Shown here piece after piece: positions 26,039 through 34,397 of a DNA stretch of 64,000 nt (the first letter of the stretch is position 1; each line of letters starts with the position of its first letter). The notes beneath the pieces are model-generated. The model saw only the letters and a list, made by a program, of their open reading frames with translations. It was not told the origin of the DNA and searched no databases. The DNA comes from Arachnia propionica (GTDB taxonomy: Bacteria > Actinomycetota > Actinomycetes > Propionibacteriales > Propionibacteriaceae), in NCBI RefSeq assembly GCF_003859805.1, contig NZ_RQZG01000001.1, forward strand, positions 186,001-250,000, given 5' to 3'. The position numbers were made by a program, and so were the translations under genes.

Positions 26039-27067
26039 TCACACATCGATCTCGCGAAGTTTATCCGCGAGTCCGTCACCATCGGGTGCACGAACCTCCG
26101 GAGCGAGGTCCGGTGTCCACTCCCAGGGGTTCTCGGTGCTGGCCCTGATGCCGTGGGCCAGGGCATGTTCACCGGGGGTGAGTTCCCTGATCGCCCGGGC
26201 CCGGACGTGCTGGGGCTGCAAGGTGGCGAACTCGGCGTACAGTTCCGGGTCGTGCTGACCGTCGTCGCCGACCAGGACCCAGCGGATGTTCGGCAGGTCA
26301 CGGGCCAGCTCGCGCAGGCAGGTCCGCTTGTGCTCGGCGCCACTGCGGAACCAACCCGTGTTCGTCGGTCCCCAGTCGGTCAGCAGCAGCGCGCCGTCGG
26401 GGAAGCCGTGTCGGCGCAGGAACCGGGTCACCATCGGATAGGTGTTCCAGGCCCCCGTCGAGATGAAGATGAGTGGGGCTCCGGGATGGGCGGCCAGCAA
26501 CTGCTGATAGAGCCGAGCCATACCGGGGACCGCCTGCCTCGCGCCCTCGGTGAGGACGAAGGAGTTCCAGGCCGCGACGAGGGGTCGGGGAAGCCAGGTC
26601 GAGATGATGGTGTCGTCGATGTCGGAGACGATCCCGAAGCTCTGGGCCTCATCGATCACGTGGACCGGGGCTGAGGTCGAGGATCCCGAGCCGCCACGGA
26701 TCTCGACGTGGTGCCAGCCCACGGGCAGACCGTGGTCACGGATGCGGACGTCGATGTAGCCGCTGCGATCCGAGACGACCGGGACACTGAGATCGCCGAT
26801 CACGATCTCGGCTGGGCTGCTCACCCGGTTGGTGTTGATGAAGTTGCGCCAACCACGACGGTGCAGCAGCTCCGTGGCCGCCTGGACGATGCCTCGACGG
26901 TTGGGGGGTTTCAGGGTGATCCGGGCGAGGATGCGCAGTTGACCGGTGGTGCCGAAGCCCGTGTAAGCGGTGATCGACTCCTGCCAGCCCATGCGTACGA
27001 ACATCCTCTCGAGGAACCGGTTGACGCGGTCCTCGATGCGGGCGGCGAAGAACGGCCGTGACTTCAT
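26039..27067 (-). CDS. App1-type phosphatase (DUF2183, HAD-like)
   Basis: 342 residues. The C-terminal half has the HAD-like signature DIDDTII (Asp149, Asp151), FISTGAWNTYPMVTRFLRRHGFPDG and LVGDDGQHDPELYAEF, as in yeast App1 phosphatidate phosphatase. The N-terminal half (about 30-130) is a strand-rich domain usually found with it. Bacterial members are presumed lipid phosphatases, not proven. The ATG at 27067 follows a TATTTT box; the annotated TTG further upstream is unnecessary. Confidence 0.85.
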   Translation of the reverse strand: MKSRPFFAARIEDRVNRFLERMFVRMGWQESITAYTGFGTTGQLRILARITLKPPNRRGIVQAATELLHRRGWRNFINTNRVSSPAEIVIGDLSVPVVSDRSGYIDVRIRDHGLPVGWHHVEIRGGSGSSTSAPVHVIDEAQSFGIVSDIDDTIISTWLPRPLVAAWNSFVLTEGARQAVPGMARLYQQLLAAHPGAPLIFISTGAWNTYPMVTRFLRRHGFPDGALLLTDWGPTNTGWFRSGAEHKRTCLRELARDLPNIRWVLVGDDGQHDPELYAEFATLQPQHVRARAIRELTPGEHALAHGIRASTENPWEWTPDLAPEVRAPDGDGLADKLREIDV

Positions 27068-27074
27068 GACAGAC

Positions 27075-27080
27075 AAAATA
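27075..27080 (-). promoter_or_regulatory. Leaderless -10 box for the App1-type gene
   Basis: TATTTT on the minus strand, 7 nt before the ATG at 27067, no Shine-Dalgarno. Confidence 0.55.
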
Positions 27081-27096
27081 GTGGAAGAATGGCCGA

Positions 27097-27672
27097 GTGA
27101 TTTCGCAGTCCCCCGAGGCCATCATCGCCGCGCTCAAGGGCGAGGTGGAGGAGTGCCGGTTCTTCCCGGAGCTGGTGTGGAGCTCGGTCGCCGGTGCGCT
27201 GGGGCGTCAACCGATGCTCGGCTATCTGGTGCACCACGAGGCCAGCTTCGCCACCGGTGACCTCCAGCGTCACCTGACCGTGCTCGTGCTCACCCCGAAG
27301 CAGCTCATCATCTCCCACACCGACGAGCAGGACGCCGGGGATCCGAACCGTGCGATCACCAGCGCGGAGGTGGTCGCACTTCGTGCCATCCACTCGGCGG
27401 TGGTCACCCGCTCCGTCAGCCACCCGGAGAGGTGGCCACATGACGGTGCCCAGTTGGCCGAGGCCTGGCTCAGCATCGCCTGGGGGGCTGCGTCCCGGCT
27501 CGACATCGGCCCTGCCAGCTGCGACGACCCCCAGTGCACCGCTGACCATGGCTGGACCGGGATGGCGGTCCCCAATGACCTCACGGTGCGCATGTCGCCT
27601 GCCGGGGATGGGTGGCCGAGTGTCGAGCGGCTCGTCGCCTTCGGGGCCCTGTTGCAGGAGAACGTCGGATGA
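27097..27672 (+). CDS. DUF5998-type conserved actinobacterial protein
   Basis: 191 residues. The conserved core has GYLVHHEASFATGDLQRHLTVLVLTPKQLIISHTDEQ near residues 42-80 and CDDPQCTADHGWTG near 148-161, two cysteines and a His that could bind a metal. I believe it matches DUF5998, a family found in front of the same phosphodiesterase in Streptomyces and relatives. No activity is known to me. The start is GTG. It overlaps the next gene by 4 bp (ATGA). Confidence 0.78.
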   Translation: MISQSPEAIIAALKGEVEECRFFPELVWSSVAGALGRQPMLGYLVHHEASFATGDLQRHLTVLVLTPKQLIISHTDEQDAGDPNRAITSAEVVALRAIHSAVVTRSVSHPERWPHDGAQLAEAWLSIAWGAASRLDIGPASCDDPQCTADHGWTGMAVPNDLTVRMSPAGDGWPSVERLVAFGALLQENVG

Positions 27673-28781
27673 GCGGTTTCGTGCTGCCTCGCCGCGACGG
27701 CGACACCCTGGCGGAGATCCTGCCCAGTGTGACCGCGCAGCTGTGCGGACGAACCGGTCGACTCACATTGCCGGAGGCCGACCGTTACGTGGTGTTCATG
27801 GTGGACGGTCTCGGATGGTGGGCGTTGGCCGCACACGCGGCCGACAGCACCTTCCTGGCCCCGCGGTTGGCAGAGGCGATCAAACTGACCTGTGCCGTCC
27901 CGTCCACCACCGCCACATCCTTGACGACCCTGGGGTGCGGACTGCTCCCCGGGAGCCACGGCATCGTCGGCTACAGCTTCCGGGACCCCGACCGGCAGAA
28001 GATCCTCAACGCCTTGACCTGGGAGGACGGCCCGACGGATGTGGCGGGTTTCCGCTGCGCCCCCACCGTCTACGAGACCCTTCAGGGGGTCGGGTTGCTC
28101 AGCAGCTGCGTCAGCCTGGCCCGATTCGCCAGCAGTGGTCTGCAGCAGACCGCCTTCGCCGGTACCCGATTCATCGGGGTGGAGCAGGAGTCGGATCCCG
28201 CGACCATCATCCCCCTCGTCCGGGAGGCCTTGGTGGACTCCTCGGTGGTCTACCTCTACGAGCGACTCCTCGACCACGACGGCCATGCCCACGGGGTGGG
28301 CAGCTGGCAGTGGTTGGACCGCCTCGGGCACGTCGAGGACCTCGTGCAGAGCGTCGTCGACTCCCTGCCCGATGACACGGCCCTGCTGGTGACGGGGGAC
28401 CACGGCATGGTCAACGTCCCGAGACATCGCCAGATCGTCATCGAGGAACATCCGGGTCTCTTGGGGGCCGACCTGGTCGGCGGGGAACCTCGGTTCAGGC
28501 AGCTCTACACCGACCGGCCGGAGGCTCTGGCCGACGCCTGGCGAGGTGAGCTGGGGGAGCGCGCGGAGGTGTGGCTGCGTGATGACGCCATCGACGCCGG
28601 CTGGTTCGGACCGGTGACGGACCGGGTGCGTCCCCGCATCGGGGACGTACTGGTGGCGATGCGGGACGACTGGGCGGTCAACACCACCGCCAGACCGAAG
28701 GAGTTCGGCCTGGTCGGCCAGCACGGCTCCCTCACCCCGGAGGAGATGTACGTTCCGCTGTTCACGTTCGGACCCCGTTGA
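27669..28781 (+). CDS. Nucleotide pyrophosphatase/phosphodiesterase (alkaline phosphatase fold)
   Basis: 370 residues. Metal and nucleophile blocks are VVFMVDGLGWW (about 41-51), VPSTTATSLTTLGCGLLPGSHGIVGYSF with the nucleophilic Thr, LDHDGHAHGVGSW and VTGDHGMVN, as in type I phosphodiesterases. It probably hydrolyses phosphodiester or pyrophosphate bonds; the substrate is not evident. There is no signal peptide, so it is cytoplasmic. It is coupled to the DUF5998 gene and overlaps the glycosyltransferase start by one base (TGATG). Confidence 0.92.
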   Translation: MSGFVLPRRDGDTLAEILPSVTAQLCGRTGRLTLPEADRYVVFMVDGLGWWALAAHAADSTFLAPRLAEAIKLTCAVPSTTATSLTTLGCGLLPGSHGIVGYSFRDPDRQKILNALTWEDGPTDVAGFRCAPTVYETLQGVGLLSSCVSLARFASSGLQQTAFAGTRFIGVEQESDPATIIPLVREALVDSSVVYLYERLLDHDGHAHGVGSWQWLDRLGHVEDLVQSVVDSLPDDTALLVTGDHGMVNVPRHRQIVIEEHPGLLGADLVGGEPRFRQLYTDRPEALADAWRGELGERAEVWLRDDAIDAGWFGPVTDRVRPRIGDVLVAMRDDWAVNTTARPKEFGLVGQHGSLTPEEMYVPLFTFGPR

Positions 28782-30010
28782 TGAGGGTCGCGATCCTCAT
28801 CGACGACTTCTATCCCTCCTCCGGGGGAATCGGTCGTTCCGTGGAGACCCAGATCGAGGAACTCGCCGCGATGGGACACGAGGTGAGCCTCATCGCCCCG
28901 GATCGTCACCTGGAGAAACCCAGGAACTGCCGGATCATCGAGTGCCCGACCATCTACTTCGAAGGACTCCCGGCGCACCTGAGCATCCTGCACAGCTCCG
29001 AGCGCCGTGCCGATCTGATCACGCGCTGTGCCCGGTTCGATGTGATCCACACCCAGACCGAACGCGGCGCACTGATCCTCGGGGCGCGCCTCGCGCGCAT
29101 CCAGGGCATTCCCCACCTGCACACCTTCCACGCCAATGTCGCGGGCACCCACCAGACCGTGAGGGCCGCCATCTTCGGTACCTGGCTCTACCAGGTGCTC
29201 ATCAACCCGATGCTCACCAGAGCGGCCGGACGCAGCTCACCCAGGTCCAGACTGGTCCCCAGGGGACAGGAACCGGGTGGGCTTGCCGCGCGGATGGACT
29301 GGGCCTCCTTCGCCGACATCGCGGGGAAGGTGGACGGTTGGACCGTCCCGAGCCCGTTCATGCGGGAACTCGTGGAGACCGCCGCTGCCCACGAGGTGCC
29401 GGGGTTCGTCGTACCGACAGGGGTGGGGCGGGGCATGCTCGAGGCCATCGCCCATGCCCGAAGGGAACGAACCGATGACCGGATCCGCTTCCTGTCGGTG
29501 GGGCGGTTGGCCAAGGAGAAGCGGTTGGACGTGCTGGTGCGCGCCTTCCGACGTGCTGATCTCCCGGATGCCGAACTCGTGCTCGTCGGGGACGGGGATC
29601 AGCGCAACACGTTGAAGGCATTGGCTGCCGGGGCCGACAACATCGACTTCCGGGGTCACCTGCGCTCCCACGAGGCCATCGCATGGGAGCTGGTCAACGC
29701 CGATGTCCTGGCGCTGACCAGCCACCGCTTCGACTCCCAGGCCCTGGTGCTGTCGGAGGCGGTCGCGGCAGGACTGCCGATCCTCTACTGTGATGACCGG
29801 CTCACCGTCGCCACCTCGCCTGAGACCGCACTGCTGACCGCCCCGGACGTCGGTTCGGTGGCGCGCGGCCTGGCCGAGTTGACGAACCGGAGCCGTCTGA
29901 CCCGGATGCGTGAGGCCACCTCAGGGTTGCAGGAACGACTCACACCACGACACACGGCGGAGAACTACGTGGCGATCTACGAGCAGTTGATGGAGGAACG
30001 ACGTGCCTGA
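28781..30010 (+). CDS. Glycosyltransferase, family 4-like
   Basis: 409 residues, GT-B fold. The N-terminal domain opens with MRVAILIDDFYPSSGGIGRSVE and contains FDVIHTQTERGALILGARLARIQGIPHLHTFHAN. The C-terminal nucleotide-sugar domain has FLSVGRLAKEKRLDVLVRAF, ELVLVGDGDQRNTLKALA and a DALVLSEAVAAGLP-like motif (QALVLSEAVAAGLPI). These mark GT4 retaining enzymes. The acceptor and sugar are unknown; the actinobacterial neighbourhood does not settle it. Start ATG at 28781 shares a base with the previous stop. Confidence 0.9.
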   Translation: MRVAILIDDFYPSSGGIGRSVETQIEELAAMGHEVSLIAPDRHLEKPRNCRIIECPTIYFEGLPAHLSILHSSERRADLITRCARFDVIHTQTERGALILGARLARIQGIPHLHTFHANVAGTHQTVRAAIFGTWLYQVLINPMLTRAAGRSSPRSRLVPRGQEPGGLAARMDWASFADIAGKVDGWTVPSPFMRELVETAAAHEVPGFVVPTGVGRGMLEAIAHARRERTDDRIRFLSVGRLAKEKRLDVLVRAFRRADLPDAELVLVGDGDQRNTLKALAAGADNIDFRGHLRSHEAIAWELVNADVLALTSHRFDSQALVLSEAVAAGLPILYCDDRLTVATSPETALLTAPDVGSVARGLAELTNRSRLTRMREATSGLQERLTPRHTAENYVAIYEQLMEERRA

Positions 30011-30647
30011 GCTGGTCTTCCACACCGGTCCGATGGACTGCGGGAAGTCGACCCTGGCGCTGCAGTTCGACCACACCCAGTCCACCCACGGCCGTCAGGG
30101 CAGGATCTTCACCTGCAATGACCGATCCGGTCAGGCCAGGATCTCCTCCAGGCTCGGACTGAGCCAGGACGCCCTGGAGGTGACCGAGGGATTCGACTTC
30201 TGGCGCTACGTCATCGCCGAACTCATCGCAGGTCAACGCATCGACTACGTGGTCTGCGACGAGGCGCAGTTCTACACCGGTGACCAGGTGGAACAACTCG
30301 CCCGGATCGTGGACGAGCTCCAGATCGACGTCTACGCCTTCGGCATCCTGGCCGACTTCAGGACTCGGCTGTTCCCGGGGTCGCAGCGCCTGGTGGAGCT
30401 CGCCGACCGGGTCGAGACCCTGCCGCTCGGTCCACTGTGCTGGTGTGGGGCCAAGGGCACCCACAACGCCCGTACCGTTGACGGCCTCATGGTCACCGAG
30501 GGTTCACAGGTGGTGGTGGGGGACACCGAACAGGGCGAGGTCCGCTACGAGGTGCTGTGTCGTTCCCACCACCGTCGGAACATGACGGCGAGCCGGGCCA
30601 AGGCGACGCTGGGGACGGATCCCCTGCCCTTCGATCAGGGCAGGTAG
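30003..30647 (+). CDS. tdk: Thymidine kinase (type II)
   Basis: 214 residues. It salvages thymidine to dTMP. The P-loop reads GPMDCGKSTLALQ (about 9-21), the Asp/Glu lid motif is YVVCDEAQFYTGDQVEQLA, and the lasso with Zn-ligand cysteines follows in CWCGAKGTHNARTVDG and VLCRSHH. GPMDCGKS instead of GPMFSGKS is the actinobacterial form. The GTG start overlaps the glycosyltransferase end by 8 bp. It is convergent with the 2H phosphoesterase gene. Confidence 0.93.
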   Translation: MPELVFHTGPMDCGKSTLALQFDHTQSTHGRQGRIFTCNDRSGQARISSRLGLSQDALEVTEGFDFWRYVIAELIAGQRIDYVVCDEAQFYTGDQVEQLARIVDELQIDVYAFGILADFRTRLFPGSQRLVELADRVETLPLGPLCWCGAKGTHNARTVDGLMVTEGSQVVVGDTEQGEVRYEVLCRSHHRRNMTASRAKATLGTDPLPFDQGR

Positions 30648-31315
30648 TACAACGGTGGGAAGGCCAGCATGTCGTCGAAGACGTTGAAGGCGACAGGGGC
30701 GAGGTCGACCTCGGGTACCTCGGCCGCCCAGGACCGGTGGCGCTCGGTCAGCCGATCGAGTCGCGAGGTCTCGGAGGCCCACCGGGTCAACCGGTACCCG
30801 AGGCTGCTGTGGAACTCGTAGTCCGTCTGGAGAGGGATCTCGAGCACCTCCGCCATCTCGGTGCGGAACCTGGTCAGCTCAGCTGTGGTGGTCTCGTCCG
30901 CGGGAGCCAATCTGATGGACAGGGCCCAGTCGAGGGGCCACACCGTCACCGGCGCCATCCGCAGCACCCCGGGACCCCGGATCCCGCTGCTGATGACTCG
31001 GTCGAGCTGGCGGCGTACCACCGTCGGGAAGTCGGGGGAGTCCTGAAGCCATGACGGCCATGCGGCACGGTCCTGCTCCACACACACGTCGAGGACGGTC
31101 ATGTGGAGGCTTGACAGGGGGAGCAGACCGTAGTCCTCACCGATGCCCTCGGCACGGATGTCCTCGAGGATCCGACGACCGAGCAGGTGGAACGGGCTGT
31201 CCGGGACCACGTGGGCGGTGAAGGTGGTGCCGCGGAAGGTACGGGCGTTGCCACAGGGGTCCCACTTCTCCCAGACACCGGGGTCGTCGACCGGAACGGG
31301 CTCAGGTGCGATCAC
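30635..31315 (-). CDS. 2H phosphoesterase-superfamily protein (DUF1868-like)
   Basis: 226 residues. The two catalytic-type motifs are SLHMTVLDVC and EFHSSLGY, the H-x-T/S pair of 2H phosphoesterases (2'-5' RNA ligase/CPDase fold). The order and spacing fit DUF1868-type members. It may act on cyclic phosphate ends of RNA or nucleotides, which is inference only. The stop lies within the convergent tdk 3' end. It overlaps the sepH stop by 4 bp, so it is translated with sepH. Confidence 0.8.
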   Translation of the reverse strand: MIAPEPVPVDDPGVWEKWDPCGNARTFRGTTFTAHVVPDSPFHLLGRRILEDIRAEGIGEDYGLLPLSSLHMTVLDVCVEQDRAAWPSWLQDSPDFPTVVRRQLDRVISSGIRGPGVLRMAPVTVWPLDWALSIRLAPADETTTAELTRFRTEMAEVLEIPLQTDYEFHSSLGYRLTRWASETSRLDRLTERHRSWAAEVPEVDLAPVAFNVFDDMLAFPPLYYLP

Positions 31316-32196
31316 CGGGGGCTGCCGAACATGATCTCGTCCCAGCTCGGGACGCTGGCGCGGCGGGGTTTGCGTCGGGGAGGGGGATTCGAGGCCTCCC
31401 CCTCGACCAGGGCTTCCTGGATCGGTTCCGGGAGACGACGGTTGCGGATCGTCGGTTCAGGTTCAGGCTCAGGCTCAGGTTCTGGAGCCGGAGCCGACAG
31501 CGGCCCGGGATCATCCCCCGGTTGCGGCGCCTCGAGGGCGTCGTCGATGGTGTCCTCGTCCTCGAGCCCGACATAGATGCGCACGGAGTCCTCACTGACT
31601 CCGCTCAGCATGTCGTAGAGGTCGTCCAACTCGGAGGTGGCCGGCCCCTGCGCGAAGTGATCACTCGGCACGTCGTCGCCGGGAACCGCCGGGGGGGACT
31701 CGGGTTGGCTGGTGGCCCGGACCAGGGCGAACTCGTCATCGAAGTCGACGGTGTTCTCGTTGTCCGGGTTGGTGGGACCGGGCAGTTCCTCCCCGATCAT
31801 CCACCGTGCATCGGGGTTGTCCGCGACGGAGAAACGGCCACGGGTGTCGAACAGGAACTCGGCGGTTCGGTCCAGCGAGTCCAGCCGACCCACGACCCGC
31901 CACCTCAGGTCAGGTTCACGCCATGCATCCCAGAGGATCTCGTCGGCATCGATGCTGCGGGCCTGGAGACGTGAGGTGAGCAGTTCACCCAGGCGACGGT
32001 GCCCTGCACCGTCGCCACGCCGACGCACCGCACACGACAGGGCCGTCAGTGCGATGTGCTCACGCTCGGCCAGGACCGGCTTGGCGAAGCCTTCCAGACG
32101 GGCCTCCTCGACCCCGGCCTCCGCGGCGACCTCGGCGAGGGTGGCCCCACTGCGAATACGGGTCTGGATCTCCCGGGGGCTCAGTGCGCTCTCCAT
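31312..32196 (-). CDS. sepH: Septation protein SepH, N-terminally short
   Basis: 294 residues. The DUF3071 core is present: SPREIQTRIRSGATLAEVAAEAGVEEARLEGFAKPVLAEREHIALTAL, a helix-turn-helix, then LRWRVVGRLDSLDRTAEFLFDTRGRFSVADN and an acidic Pro/Glu tail that ends RRASVPSWDEIMFG. SepH stimulates FtsZ assembly in Streptomyces and mycobacteria. Most family members I know have about 50 more residues in front (MRELxLVG...); the sequence upstream does not encode them. The ATG at 32196 follows TAGGTT by 8 nt, which supports the short form. Confidence 0.85.
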   Translation of the reverse strand: MESALSPREIQTRIRSGATLAEVAAEAGVEEARLEGFAKPVLAEREHIALTALSCAVRRRGDGAGHRRLGELLTSRLQARSIDADEILWDAWREPDLRWRVVGRLDSLDRTAEFLFDTRGRFSVADNPDARWMIGEELPGPTNPDNENTVDFDDEFALVRATSQPESPPAVPGDDVPSDHFAQGPATSELDDLYDMLSGVSEDSVRIYVGLEDEDTIDDALEAPQPGDDPGPLSAPAPEPEPEPEPEPTIRNRRLPEPIQEALVEGEASNPPPRRKPRRASVPSWDEIMFGSPR

Positions 32197-32204
32197 GGCT
32201 CCAC

Positions 32205-32210
32205 AACCTA
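32205..32210 (-). promoter_or_regulatory. Leaderless -10 box for sepH
   Basis: TAGGTT on the minus strand, 8 nt before the ATG at 32196, supporting the short SepH start. Confidence 0.45.
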
Positions 32211-32320
32211 CCAGCAGACCACAGGGAACCCCCGGAACTTGCGTACTGCTGAGGATGTGATACACATACCCCGATCAAATTCGAGGCACTGCCCGAGAAG
32301 TCACACAGGAGGGACCGCGC

Positions 32321-32617
32321 ATGGCCACCGACTACGACGCGCCGCGCAAGAGCGAAGAGGAGATGAGCGAGGACTCGCTCGAGGAGCTCAAGACGCGCCG
32401 CAACGACAAGAACTCAGGCAAGGTTGACGAGGACGAGGTCGAGGCAGCTGAATCCTTCGAACTGCCCGGGGCCGACCTCTCCCACGAGGAACTGACGGTG
32501 CGGGTGCTCCCGAGGCAGGCGAACGAGTTCACCTGCGCCTCATGCTTCCTCGTGAAGTCCATGAGCCAGCTCGCTGAGTCGAAGGGGAACCTCCAGTACT
32601 GCGTCGACTGCGTCTGA
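32321..32617 (+). CDS. DUF4193 family protein
   Basis: 98 residues, very acidic. The pattern MATDYDAPRKSEEE, then ESFELPGADLSHEELTVRVLP, and the C-terminal zinc-ribbon-like CASCFLVKSMSQLAESKGNLQYCVDCV (two CxxC pairs) is diagnostic for DUF4193, a conserved actinobacterial family near dut and DUF3710. Possibly a transcription-associated zinc protein, by composition alone. AGGAGGG precedes the ATG; a TGTGATACAC sequence near 32256-32265 may be its promoter. Confidence 0.9.
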   Translation: MATDYDAPRKSEEEMSEDSLEELKTRRNDKNSGKVDEDEVEAAESFELPGADLSHEELTVRVLPRQANEFTCASCFLVKSMSQLAESKGNLQYCVDCV

Positions 32618-32621
32618 GCAC

Positions 32622-32915
32622 TCACATGTCCATCTTGTTGCGCAGTCGGCCCGGACCCTTGTGACCCGTGGCGGACTGCCAACGGTTGTGCATGAAACGG
32701 TTCATGGTCAGCTGGGCCATGCCCACCCCGAGCCCGCTGGCCGCCGCCCAGATCACGGCGTGGGTCAAAGGGGTGTCCGGGTCGTTCGGATCCGGCGGGA
32801 CATCACCTGTTGCGGCCTCCCACACCTTGGTGACGATCTTCTGCGCGATCAGGGTGGTCAGCGCTCCCACGGCACCGGCATAGATCTTCCAGGCGAGCTT
32901 CTCCTCGACGGCCAT
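32622..32915 (-). CDS. DUF4235 family membrane protein
   Basis: 97 residues. Two hydrophobic segments, AWKIYAGAVGALTTLIAQKIV (about 8-28) and LTHAVIWAAASGLGVGMAQL (about 51-70), with the family motif W-K-x-x-G/Y and a basic C-terminal tail. DUF4235 is common in actinobacteria and has no known activity. The ATG at 32915 has AAAGGA at good distance. It is divergent from dut and convergent with the DUF4193 gene. Confidence 0.85.
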   Translation of the reverse strand: MAVEEKLAWKIYAGAVGALTTLIAQKIVTKVWEAATGDVPPDPNDPDTPLTHAVIWAAASGLGVGMAQLTMNRFMHNRWQSATGHKGPGRLRNKMDM

Positions 32916-32971
32916 GTGTGATCCTTTCACTGTTGGGCGTCTCCATTATTCCGCTGCACCCGAGTGCGCGC

Positions 32972-32977
32972 TACATT
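32972..32977 (+). promoter_or_regulatory. Leaderless -10 box for dut
   Basis: TACATT ends 6 nt before the GTG start at 32984; no Shine-Dalgarno. Confidence 0.5.
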
Positions 32978-32983
32978 GATCGG

Positions 32984-33418
32984 GTGCAAGAGATTCCAGT
33001 GGTCCTGGACGATCCGGACCATCTGCCACGACAGGCTCGGCCCGGTGACGCCGGGGCGGATCTGCGCGCAGCGCACCGGGTCACGCTGGCACCGGGGGAG
33101 CGCACCCTGGTCGGGACCGGTGTGAGGGTCGCCCTCCCGGAGGGCACCTTCGGCATGGTGACCCCACGTTCAGGGATGGCTGCTCGTGCCGGACTCGGCA
33201 TCGTCAACAGCCCGGGCATCATCGATGCGGGGTACCGCGGGGAGATCAAGGTGTGCCTGATCAACCACGACCCGCGACAGGTCATCGACATCGCGGCCGG
33301 GGAGCGGATCGCCCAACTCGTCGTCGTGCCCTTCCTCCGGGCGGAGTTCGTGATCACGCACGCCCTCGATGCGACGGTGCGCGGTGAGGACGGTTATGGT
33401 TCAACAGGCAACGCGTGA
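32984..33418 (+). CDS. dut: dUTP diphosphatase
   Basis: 144 residues, trimeric dUTPase. It keeps uracil out of DNA and supplies dUMP. The five family motifs are visible: PGDAGADLRA, TPRSGMAARAGL, IVNSPGIIDAGYRGE, GERIAQLVVVPF and the C-terminal arm RGEDGYGSTG. The GTG at 32984 is taken because of the TACATT box 6 nt ahead. DUF3710 and OB-fold genes follow. Confidence 0.96.
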   Translation: MQEIPVVLDDPDHLPRQARPGDAGADLRAAHRVTLAPGERTLVGTGVRVALPEGTFGMVTPRSGMAARAGLGIVNSPGIIDAGYRGEIKVCLINHDPRQVIDIAAGERIAQLVVVPFLRAEFVITHALDATVRGEDGYGSTGNA

Positions 33419-33431
33419 GGCGAGGAGCAGC

Positions 33432-34034
33432 ATGGCAGACAACAACGAGAAGTGGACGAGGATCGACGAGGAGTTCGATCGTGATCAGGGTCCCTTCGAC
33501 ATCGAGGAGGTCGATCTCGATGCCGACGAGGTCAAGCGGCTCGACCTCGGCGCCCTCGTCGTGACCCCGTTCGAGGGCATGACCCTGCAACTGCAGGTCG
33601 ATCAGACCCGGGAACGGGTGCAGGCCTTCGTGGTCGGGGACGGGGCCTCCGCGATGGAGGTGGCGCTGTTCGCCGGTCCTCGTTCGTCGTCGATGCTCGC
33701 GGAGGTCCGGGAGGACATGACGGAGGCCGCGACGAAGGCGGGCGGTACCGTGGCCCTCCATGAGGGCCCCTTCGGCGTCGAGCTGCGCCGCAGCCAGCCC
33801 GTCCAGGACCAGGAAGGCCGCCGTGCCCTGCAGCTGTCCAGGACCTGGTTGGTCTCGGGGCCGGGGTGGATGCTGCGTGGTGTCGTGGTGGGCAAGGCGG
33901 CACTCGAGGCGGATGACGAGGACGCCGTGATCGCCCTGGAGGAGTGTTTCGCCAACCTGGTGGTCCGCCGTGGCGGCAACGCCGCCGCCCCTGGCAGCCT
34001 GATCACCTTGACGGTTCCGAACCTGGAGAAGTGA
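33432..34034 (+). CDS. DUF3710 family protein
   Basis: 200 residues. An acidic N-terminus (FDIEEVDLDADEVKRLDLGALVVTPFEGMTLQLQVD) is followed by LFAGPRSSSMLAEVREDM and WLVSGPGWMLRGVVVGKAAL, the DUF3710 signature. It is part of the conserved actinobacterial string dut-DUF3710-OB fold-trkA. The activity is unknown. CGAGGAGCAGC precedes the ATG. It overlaps the next start by one base. Confidence 0.9.
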   Translation: MADNNEKWTRIDEEFDRDQGPFDIEEVDLDADEVKRLDLGALVVTPFEGMTLQLQVDQTRERVQAFVVGDGASAMEVALFAGPRSSSMLAEVREDMTEAATKAGGTVALHEGPFGVELRRSQPVQDQEGRRALQLSRTWLVSGPGWMLRGVVVGKAALEADDEDAVIALEECFANLVVRRGGNAAAPGSLITLTVPNLEK

Positions 34035-34393
34035 TGAACGACAAACCGGTGGGGTTGTTGAACCGGCTGAAACGGGTGTTCACCAGTTCCGAGGAACTGG
34101 AGGACCAGGACCTGGCCACGAGGGCACAGAACTCCGGGGCCTGCCCACTGTCCCAGTGCACCGAGCGGTCCCGGGTGAAGGTGCGTGGCACCGTTCGGTG
34201 GGTGGCGAAACTCCCCACCGGTGGGATGGAGGCACAGCTCAGCGACGGCACCGGCAACCTCGGCCTGGTGTGGATGGGACCGCGACGGCTGGACTGCATC
34301 CAGCCCGGCAGCAGCCTGGTGGTCTCGGGACGGGTCTGCGCCGGCGACGACGGTCCGGTGATGTACAACCCCGAGTTCGAGGTCGTCGACTGA
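34034..34393 (+). CDS. OB-fold nucleic-acid-binding-type protein
   Basis: 119 residues. The C-terminal 80 residues form an OB fold: SRVKVRGTVRWVAKLPTGGMEAQLSDGTGNLGLVWMGPRRLDCIQPGSSLVVSGRV, with the G-x-V and D-G-T-G strand turns typical of OB-fold tRNA/helicase modules. The basic N-terminus (LLNRLKRVF) may help binding. Actinobacterial homologues follow DUF3710. The ligand is not known. Confidence 0.85.
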   Translation: MNDKPVGLLNRLKRVFTSSEELEDQDLATRAQNSGACPLSQCTERSRVKVRGTVRWVAKLPTGGMEAQLSDGTGNLGLVWMGPRRLDCIQPGSSLVVSGRVCAGDDGPVMYNPEFEVVD

Positions 34394-34397
34394 GGAC

